Origin: Flavobacteriaceae bacterium UBA2000
GTDB lineage: Bacteria > Bacteroidota > Bacteroidia > Flavobacteriales > Flavobacteriaceae
Direction: 5' to 3'
NCBI GenBank assembly: GCA_002335345.1
Contig: DDCS01000051.1
Coordinates: forward strand, 1-5,674
DNA: 5,674 bases
Part shown: piece after piece, positions 1-5,674 of the stretch
Layout: every line of letters starts with the position of its first letter
How positions within the stretch are numbered: the first letter of the stretch is position 1
The notes under the pieces: generated by a model
The model's database searches: none
Told to the model about the DNA's origin: nothing
Seen by the model: the letters and a program-made list of their open reading frames with translations, nothing else
Program-made: the position numbers and the translations under genes

Positions 1-27
1 GGGTTGGTGGATTACACAGGGTTTTGG

Positions 28-41
28 CGTGCAACTGCACG
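28..41. repeat. Perfect short inverted repeat CGTGCA-AC-TGCACG
   Basis: Six-base arms, CGTGCA and TGCACG, flank a two-base centre. As RNA it could form a five-pair stem with a four-base loop. Reading leftward along the minus strand, the bases that follow are CCAAAAC, so there is no U tract and a rho-independent terminator is not supported. It could be a protein-binding palindrome or chance. Confidence 0.45.
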
Positions 42-105
42 GTATGCGGTTTAACGAACACGTTAGATTTTGAGGTTATACTTTATGTCGACAGGCATAG
101 TTCGA

Positions 106-125
106 ATTGTATTGATTGTATTTTG
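106..125. repeat. Imperfect tandem repeat of ATTGTATT
   Basis: ATTGTATTG is followed at once by ATTGTATTTTG, two copies of a nine- to eleven-base unit in the noncoding flank. Two copies of an AT-rich unit are weak evidence for function. It lies about 45 bases beyond the stop of the NERD/kinase-like gene. Confidence 0.4.
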
Positions 126-170
126 AACATTGAATTCAGAAGTTTGATTATTGCAAGGCTAGCTATACTT

Positions 171-2384
171 TCAGTCTTGTTGATTGTTTTTTGACCACTC
201 GGCAAGGAAATCGGCGGTAAGCCTAATCTTCTTTCCGTAGTTTTCTACTACTCCAGCAGATTTCAATCGACTGACCGTCGCACTCATAGAGTTTCGATTA
301 GTTTTATTGCCCGCAATTCGCCTCGATCTTAATGCATTTAAGACAATTAGGTTTCTACTTTTGGGCCGCTGATCATTTAACAGATCAAGTGTAATAAAAG
401 TCATATATCCGACGCTAATATCCCATTTCTTTGCAAACTTTTTAGGCAAGACATCTAGACGTTCTTTTTCTTTCAGTCCGAATGTGAGCAAATAATCTGC
501 CCCCAAATCTAAGGCGCTTGGTTCGGCAATAAACGCTTCTACTTTAGCCACGCACTCAATTCCCAAAACCTTTCTAACCGGTTCACTCGAAATCTGTGAA
601 ATAGCCGTTTGCGGACTGCATCCAAGTATTGCAGACAAGAAACTTAGCCAAATATTCTTGAGGTCCTCGGTCGTGTCTTCATAATATAATGCATCATCAT
701 GTTTATCCTGTGCCAGCACGACACCAGAATTATCACCAATTGGAAATATCGAAATTCCGATCAAGGTGCAGCTGCCTCCATTACAGATTATATTCTGCGG
801 CGATACCCTCCCATGATGTAACCCTTGCCTATGCAAATATTGCAATGCTTGGAGACACTGCCGCAACCAACCCTGAACTGAGGTCGGGTCAGCGTCTGCC
901 ATACTCTGATCAAGACTTGATCCAGGCACCCAATTTCGACTTACTGCGTAACTATCATTATGTGGAATATGATCCACATCAAATATACGCTCAAGCGACG
1001 GATGAAAGCCTTGCATCAGCATTGAAAGGCGGGACTGCACGTGGGGCCAACGGCTTTCTGCTTCACTAACTATCTCTATAACGCAATCAAATTGACCATC
1101 ATTATGTTTAGCACTCCAAGTTTCTGAAGACTGCGTAGTACTAAGGCGCTCTTCAAGAGTATACTTACCCGAGAGCATCTCACCTTCATTTGGTTCCAAA
1201 CTTGATTCTAGCTCAGTGCCACTGATCAAGCGCGCCAGTTGGAACTTTAAGACTTCAAGATTTTCTGTACTTTCATCCTCAAACCAATCTGAGATGAGAT
1301 TATCACCAATTACTTTTGAAGCTTTGCCAAACAAGCGTCTAACCGTTTCTGCCGGGGCATCAATTTCACTTTGAAGGAAACTTGTGTAAAAAGTAACCTC
1401 GCAATCATCAGAAACTAGCAGCTCAGATACATCACAATTACATAACGCAAGGCCTCGTGCGTAAATTTGTTCAATCGACGTAAGCGCAAAACGAAGGATC
1501 TTAGCCACATCTTTGGGCTCCGGATTCGCATTCAAAAATTCTTCCAGTGCCAGCCCTCGGGGTTTTCGGATAGCCAGAGCGACCTGTTCATCCAACCGCA
1601 TTAATGGTGCACTAACTGGAACGCCTAGCACACCTGAAAGTTGCTCTAACCGTACGGCCTGATCCTTGAGCCTCTCAATGTCAAAACTTGCTGTAGATGA
1701 TGTGGTATCTACCTCTTTGACAATCCACTCAGTTTTAAGATCCCCTTGCTCATGCACAGCATCCCAAATTTTTATTTGTCCGTCTGTACCGGTTTGCTTA
1801 ATTTTATTAAAACCAGAAATGTTTGATTTCTTGGATGGAACCTTACCGATATTTCCTAGTACGTCGATGGCTTTTCTGCGCTGTGACACTGTTATCGTGT
1901 AACCATAATCAGTCGTGCAGAACTCTTTTTCGGTTAGTGCATTCACAATAGAATTAGCATCAAATACTCCCAGGTTTTCTTGAGATTTTTTTATCTCGAT
2001 ACCAGAGCCTTGGTGGCCTGTTATGAAAACCATACCCTGACACCACGGAGCGTGTTCTTCTCGCAGAAGTGTTGCTCTAATTCTGCCAGCGTAAACTCGG
2101 GAAATTCCATTCGCTTTTGAAAGTGCATTATCAACGCGCCTACCATCTAATAACCAAGAGTTAGCGTCCACAGATAGCCTGCCTGTGTATCCTTTAACGT
2201 CTATCAGATAAATCGCATATTTTCCAAAAACGAGAGCGTCCACCTCTTTCAAAACGCCAGTCGGAGTCGGAATTTCTACATTTGTGATAAGCAAGTATTC
2301 ATGCGGCAACTTATCTTCTAGAAATTCAAATGCCCAGGTCTCTGCCGCGTTAACAGGTTGGCCAATTTTTATATGCTTCGCCAT
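171..2384 (-). CDS. NERD-domain protein with tandem degenerate kinase-like domains and C-terminal winged helix
   Basis: A 737-residue, probably cytoplasmic protein without signal peptide or membrane segments. Residues 8-125 form a NERD (nuclease-related) domain: E15 in the first helix, D49 in KEVDALVFG, and D62-V-K64 in YLIDVKGYTG match the E-D-(D/E)xK nuclease core. Residues 200-390 weakly resemble a protein kinase (WIVKEV at 220-225; a catalytic-loop-like GLALCNCDVSELLV at 311-324). Residues 404-590 resemble one more clearly: YTLEERL start, HPSLERIFDV, YLHRQGLHHGRVSPQNII. There HRD is HGR, DFG is replaced by GIS (543-545), the VAIK lysine is E437, and the glycine loop is lost, so phosphotransfer is unlikely. 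Residues 650-730 look like a winged-helix DNA-binding segment (NSMSATVSRLKSAGVVE). The ATG at 2384 is only 14 codons before the first NERD residue. The gene follows the methyltransferase at 8 bases, implying one operon. The architecture recalls PglW of Pgl/BREX type 2, but that protein is roughly twice as long. Domain calls are by eye; function is inferred. Confidence 0.88.
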   Translation of the reverse strand: MAKHIKIGQPVNAAETWAFEFLEDKLPHEYLLITNVEIPTPTGVLKEVDALVFGKYAIYLIDVKGYTGRLSVDANSWLLDGRRVDNALSKANGISRVYAGRIRATLLREEHAPWCQGMVFITGHQGSGIEIKKSQENLGVFDANSIVNALTEKEFCTTDYGYTITVSQRRKAIDVLGNIGKVPSKKSNISGFNKIKQTGTDGQIKIWDAVHEQGDLKTEWIVKEVDTTSSTASFDIERLKDQAVRLEQLSGVLGVPVSAPLMRLDEQVALAIRKPRGLALEEFLNANPEPKDVAKILRFALTSIEQIYARGLALCNCDVSELLVSDDCEVTFYTSFLQSEIDAPAETVRRLFGKASKVIGDNLISDWFEDESTENLEVLKFQLARLISGTELESSLEPNEGEMLSGKYTLEERLSTTQSSETWSAKHNDGQFDCVIEIVSEAESRWPHVQSRLSMLMQGFHPSLERIFDVDHIPHNDSYAVSRNWVPGSSLDQSMADADPTSVQGWLRQCLQALQYLHRQGLHHGRVSPQNIICNGGSCTLIGISIFPIGDNSGVVLAQDKHDDALYYEDTTEDLKNIWLSFLSAILGCSPQTAISQISSEPVRKVLGIECVAKVEAFIAEPSALDLGADYLLTFGLKEKERLDVLPKKFAKKWDISVGYMTFITLDLLNDQRPKSRNLIVLNALRSRRIAGNKTNRNSMSATVSRLKSAGVVENYGKKIRLTADFLAEWSKNNQQD

Positions 2385-2392
2385 TTAATTGT

Positions 2393-5300
2393 TTACTTCT
2401 GATAATCAATAACGAAAGCGCCTGGCCATCCACCACGAAGATTAATGGATACGTCAATTTTTTCCATTATTTGGATGGTGCTTTTGACGGAAATTAAAAT
2501 TTTCTCGTAATGAACAGCATCTTTCTCAGTTAATTTTTGACCTGGGCTTCCATTTCTGGGCAGCCTATCTTTCAGCCATTTTTGACAGACCTGATACCCT
2601 CCAATCTGAAATCCCCAAATATCTTCAGTAATATTCCTAAATCCAACAGTTTTTGCTGCATTTATCCATACAGAGTTATTCGAATATGATACTTTCTCAA
2701 TATTAGCGGGTAAAGTTCCCACTTTCAAATCACCATAATTTTTTAGATCAGGAGATTTCATTGTGTGCAACGATACTAGTTTTTGCCCAAGAGCTACCAA
2801 CTCTTCAAATAATCCAATGTCTTTAGCGATATGTACGCGCGGGAAGTCTATCGTTAAAAGCTCTCCGTATTTATTTCTATATTCAGTGCTATGAAATATA
2901 GAATATATATAGAAAAAAACTTTCTCTGGTGTGACAATAGCATTCGCACCCAGCGATAGCTCAACCGCTTTCAAGAAAGCTGGGTTTATGTTTGACTTTT
3001 GCTTAGTTTCAAATAGCGAACCAGATCCATTTAAACGGTCGTCCTTAATCCACAAAGGAAATACGATTGTATTTCGATCATGCGAAGCAACCTTATATTC
3101 TGCGCATTCCGAAGTAACAAAAACGTTGTTGTAAGGTAAACGGGTAACTCTTCTTGTAGTAAGTAAACCAATATTATCGCCATCAAAAAATTGGGAAGTG
3201 ATACGCTCTCTCATTATAGTACAAACATGTTTGTTGAAAACGGTATATCGATAGTCAAATGGTCGGTATAAGCATTTTTTAACGGAGTTCAAAACATTGA
3301 CTGCCGGTAACTCATCCCTAGCCTTTTCGAAGTTCCATTGATTTGTAGAACAAAACCTGTACTTAGACCGCAGTTCTGAATCACTTATTTCTGAATTTAA
3401 GAAATCAAAAACATTATCCAAGAGTCTTTGTTTTGAGAAGGCGATTGCAAAACGGTCTTGTTGTGTCACAAACCCTGCACCATAGGCTCTGTGATTATCA
3501 GCTTTTCTATCTCCTGTGCCAAAGATATCATATAAATGCCATCCCTTTTCAAACTCAGAAATAAGATTTTGGTTTACGTCGATAAACAAAAAGTGAGGTG
3601 CGGCTGGGTAAATATTTTTAGTTTCAGCTAGCCGTATGCTATGTGTATCTAGATACAAATAACGTCCTGCCCTACTGCCCCAAACATCATTATAAAAGCA
3701 GCTTCTTTCAGGAGTTTTCACCCCAGTTTTTGTGAACAAAGATATTACAACCCCTTGCTGAATATCGAACACATTCTCATTAGACATACCTACGGGCGGC
3801 GTTGCAATTTTTCGAGAATCTCCATGGAGGTTAAATAAATGAATATTGTTAAAGTCACTCATAATCGAAGATCGCATATCTCTAAAAATTGGGCCGTCTA
3901 AAAAGCCATTATTTGAGATGACAGCTACAATTCCGGTATTAGTTTTTTGAATTTCAGAATGGCACAAGCGCAAAAACTTAGCATAATCGTCGGACAATGC
4001 TTGGATTTGTGTCTCTTCCGCCCTAACCGTTACCTTATAACATTCCATAAGGTTTGCAATCCACCGTCCACTATTTTGTGATGATTTTGAATATGGCGGA
4101 TTTCCGATCACAACCGTGAATCTTTGATCACTCTTGATCGTATTTGCTGCCTCCGCTTCATGTGCTACGGCAGGTATTGCGAAAGCAAAAGTTCCAGAAA
4201 AATCTTTAGCAGGCTCAAGAGCATTTGTAAGATATATGCGTGCACGTTCATCGCTCTTAAAACGATAACCAGTCTCATAAAGTTTGAGCCCAATTTTCAT
4301 ATGCGCTATAGCATATGGGGCCATCATTAGCTCATAGCCATGTAGCCGTGGTAGTAGGTGCTCTGGCACATATTGGTTCCAGAATTCCTTAATCTGAGCT
4401 TCTCGATTACCTTGCTTCTGCCATTTAGCAGTCATCGTTTTGTAAATGAGATCAATGACCTCTACTGGGAAAGTACCTGTGCCAGTGGCTGGATCAAGAA
4501 TTTGGACAAAAGCCTGATCGGGAGAAGTGCCTTCTGGTATTTCTAAGTCTGCTGTCCGTTCCGCCAACTCTCCCCAAGTAGTCGTATCAGCAAGCCCATC
4601 TTCTAATTCAAATTCTGTCCGCAACTGCTCGTCTACTGAACGGACGATGAAGGAAACAACTGGTTGCGGCGTATAAAAAACACCTCGGTCTTTCCTGATT
4701 TTACTATCATACTCTTGAAGGAAGCCTTCGAAGAAATGCATAACAGGATCTTCTTTTTGATTGCGATCCCCAAAGTCGCGCAATACGGCTTCCATGTTTG
4801 TATTATCGAGTAAATCAACAACTTCATTGATGCCTAACTCATCAAAATCTAACCCCACACCGCTACTATGACTACGGCCTCCCACATTTAAAAATGTCTC
4901 CATTAAATCTCTGAGAAACGGGTTGGTGATTGGTATTTGGGTATGGGCTGCATCCGCCGTATTTGCTTTTGGATTAATGATGCGGGCCGACAAAAGACCA
5001 TATGCGATTGTCTGGGCATACATGTCGGAAAAGGAATCTGTGTCGAGGTCCGAAATCAGATTTTCCTTAAATACTGACATAAGCTTATGAATTGGGCCTT
5101 CATCACTTTCAATGGCAAGTACTTCGCGTAACCTGGTTCGGACTGCTAAAGCCAACTGTCCAAGTCGCTCAGCCATTTCTTTGGAACTTTGAATGACTTC
5201 ACGATTTTTAAGCGTAAACGCATCTCGCCACTGGGCTCTCCACGCGTCACTGTCGGTTGGGTCGTCAGGCCATATCAGTTTTTCGCGCAGCGTCTCTATG

Positions 5301-5674
5301 ACGTAATCAATTTTAAGCCCAGTATCATCGTCGTCCCAACCCAGGACTTTTAGTATAGGAAGATCAGTTTTCTTTGGATTGGCCGCAAAATGCGCAAACG
5401 AGATACTCTGTGTCCCAAGGTTGCCTGTTTGAGAAATCAATAAAAGATCGCTCTCATGCCATGACGCTCGGTCGCCTGAATTACTGGTAGACCGTTTCTT
5501 AAGCACCAACTTACTTAAAAGCCTTCGAAGCGCGACAACCGGCAGTTTGTTATCATCAAAGCGTATGAAAAAAATGCCCCAAGGCTGGTCTTTATCCAAC
5601 GGTCTAAGACGACGTATTTCTAGGAACTTTGGTGCAGTCTTTTCATCCAAACCGAGTTCTGCTGCAGAATACTC
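2393..5674 (-). CDS. N6-adenine DNA methyltransferase, type ISP/PglX-like, 5' end outside window
   Basis: Predicted S-adenosylmethionine-dependent enzyme that methylates adenine N6 in a specific DNA site, in a defence or modification system. Residues are counted from a TTG at 5650. Residues 20-145 (WGIFFIRF, FAHFA, VLGWDDDD) form an N-terminal domain that I recall from related large methylases. GVFYTPQPVVSFIV (323-336) is the motif X region, DPATGTGTF (386-394) the SAM-binding motif I, LMMAPYAIAHMKIGL (441-455) a conserved type ISP block, and NPPY (517-520; bases 4091-4102) the catalytic motif IV. YRPFDYRY (795-802) and GGYQVCQKWLKDR (1017-1029) mark the C-terminal target-recognition module. 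No frameshift or internal stop is seen. Eight further codons are open from 5650 to the edge, with no ATG or GTG among them and no Shine-Dalgarno before the TTG, so the gene very likely begins outside. No helicase or nuclease motif is visible, unlike full type ISP enzymes such as LlaBIII. Methylase call is firm; the system it belongs to is uncertain. Confidence 0.93.
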   Translation of the reverse strand, partial: EYSAAELGLDEKTAPKFLEIRRLRPLDKDQPWGIFFIRFDDNKLPVVALRRLLSKLVLKKRSTSNSGDRASWHESDLLLISQTGNLGTQSISFAHFAANPKKTDLPILKVLGWDDDDTGLKIDYVIETLREKLIWPDDPTDSDAWRAQWRDAFTLKNREVIQSSKEMAERLGQLALAVRTRLREVLAIESDEGPIHKLMSVFKENLISDLDTDSFSDMYAQTIAYGLLSARIINPKANTADAAHTQIPITNPFLRDLMETFLNVGGRSHSSGVGLDFDELGINEVVDLLDNTNMEAVLRDFGDRNQKEDPVMHFFEGFLQEYDSKIRKDRGVFYTPQPVVSFIVRSVDEQLRTEFELEDGLADTTTWGELAERTADLEIPEGTSPDQAFVQILDPATGTGTFPVEVIDLIYKTMTAKWQKQGNREAQIKEFWNQYVPEHLLPRLHGYELMMAPYAIAHMKIGLKLYETGYRFKSDERARIYLTNALEPAKDFSGTFAFAIPAVAHEAEAANTIKSDQRFTVVIGNPPYSKSSQNSGRWIANLMECYKVTVRAEETQIQALSDDYAKFLRLCHSEIQKTNTGIVAVISNNGFLDGPIFRDMRSSIMSDFNNIHLFNLHGDSRKIATPPVGMSNENVFDIQQGVVISLFTKTGVKTPERSCFYNDVWGSRAGRYLYLDTHSIRLAETKNIYPAAPHFLFIDVNQNLISEFEKGWHLYDIFGTGDRKADNHRAYGAGFVTQQDRFAIAFSKQRLLDNVFDFLNSEISDSELRSKYRFCSTNQWNFEKARDELPAVNVLNSVKKCLYRPFDYRYTVFNKHVCTIMRERITSQFFDGDNIGLLTTRRVTRLPYNNVFVTSECAEYKVASHDRNTIVFPLWIKDDRLNGSGSLFETKQKSNINPAFLKAVELSLGANAIVTPEKVFFYIYSIFHSTEYRNKYGELLTIDFPRVHIAKDIGLFEELVALGQKLVSLHTMKSPDLKNYGDLKVGTLPANIEKVSYSNNSVWINAAKTVGFRNITEDIWGFQIGGYQVCQKWLKDRLPRNGSPGQKLTEKDAVHYEKILISVKSTIQIMEKIDVSINLRGGWPGAFVIDYQK
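2396..2400 (-). promoter_or_regulatory. Weak Shine-Dalgarno candidate for the NERD/kinase-like gene
   Basis: The minus strand reads AGAAG here, overlapping the last codons of the methyltransferase gene, with 11 bases before the ATG at 2384. That spacing is long, and the intervening bases are AT-only apart from one C. There is no better site and no room for a promoter in the 8-base gap. Translation therefore probably depends on coupling to termination of the upstream gene, which would tie the amounts of the two proteins together. Confidence 0.3.

Larger units (their letters stand above)
1..170. other. Noncoding flank downstream of the two-gene unit
   Basis: This AT-rich stretch follows the TGA of the NERD/kinase-like gene. 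On the minus strand only very short ATG frames occur (15 and 11 codons). On the plus strand frames are open from the left edge but lack credible starts. I see no hairpin followed by a T tract in the direction of transcription, so no intrinsic terminator can be called. No tRNA fold was found despite a TTCGAAT string near 101. The region probably marks the 3' end of the operon or the start of a gap before a gene to the left. Confidence 0.5.

Noticed and set aside
28..41. Intrinsic terminator for the operon
   Set aside because: The hairpin is short and has no following T run on the minus strand.
95..120. Possible tRNA T-loop (TTCGAAT) marking an island attachment site
   Set aside because: The flanking bases do not form a T stem and no acceptor or anticodon arm could be built around it.
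3..194. Plus-strand frame open from the left edge for 63 codons, with a CNCTVC cysteine cluster near its start
   Set aside because: The cysteines recall GFA-type zinc motifs, but the remaining residues fit no family I know, there is no visible start, and the frame runs into the 3' end of the opposing gene. A convergent gene tail cannot be excluded without the sequence to the left.
689..1069. Plus-strand open frame of 126 codons inside the NERD/kinase-like gene
   Set aside because: It is antisense to a well-supported coding region, has a histidine-rich, unfamiliar composition and no convincing ribosome site; most likely a shadow frame.
1666..1902. Plus-strand 78-codon open frame opposite the NERD/kinase-like gene
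   Set aside because: Antisense shadow of conserved coding sequence with no recognisable domain.
4633..4827. Minus-strand 64-codon frame within the methyltransferase gene
   Set aside because: It overlaps the conserved region before motif X in another frame and resembles no known protein.

Overview
The window holds two adjacent genes, both on the minus strand, read from right to left as one unit. They are a large N6-adenine DNA methyltransferase, cut off at its 5' end by the right edge, and directly behind it a NERD-domain protein with degenerate protein-kinase-like domains. Base composition is moderately AT-rich and uneven. The sequence points to a bacterium, perhaps a proteobacterium, but nothing here (no rRNA, tRNA or housekeeping gene) fixes the taxon.

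Right to left: 5674-2393 is the methyltransferase. It shows the hallmarks of the methylase and specificity half of type ISP / PglX-like enzymes: a YTP-type motif, DPATGTG, an LMAPYAIAHMK block, the catalytic NPPY, and a C-terminal YRPFDYR plus GGYQ...KWLKDR specificity module. No helicase or nuclease domain lies in the visible part. The reading frame is open to the window edge, so its true start and perhaps more of the protein lie outside. Eight bases separate its stop from the ATG of the second gene (2384-171), a 737-residue protein. That protein has an N-terminal NERD nuclease-like domain, two regions resembling protein kinases but lacking the catalytic residues, and a C-terminal winged-helix-like segment. 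The final 170 bases hold no convincing gene, only a short perfect inverted repeat and a small tandem repeat.

Both genes fit an anti-phage or DNA-modification locus. An N6-adenine methyltransferase paired with a NERD-kinase protein recalls PglX and PglW of the Pgl/BREX type 2 system. However, the second protein is much shorter than typical PglW, and its kinase modules look dead. The methyltransferase probably marks host DNA. The NERD protein may be a nuclease, sensor or DNA-binding partner that reads that mark. This division of labour is inference. The missing partners (helicase, PglZ-like phosphatase, PglY-like ATPase or DISARM-type genes) would be expected to the right of the window, upstream of the methyltransferase.
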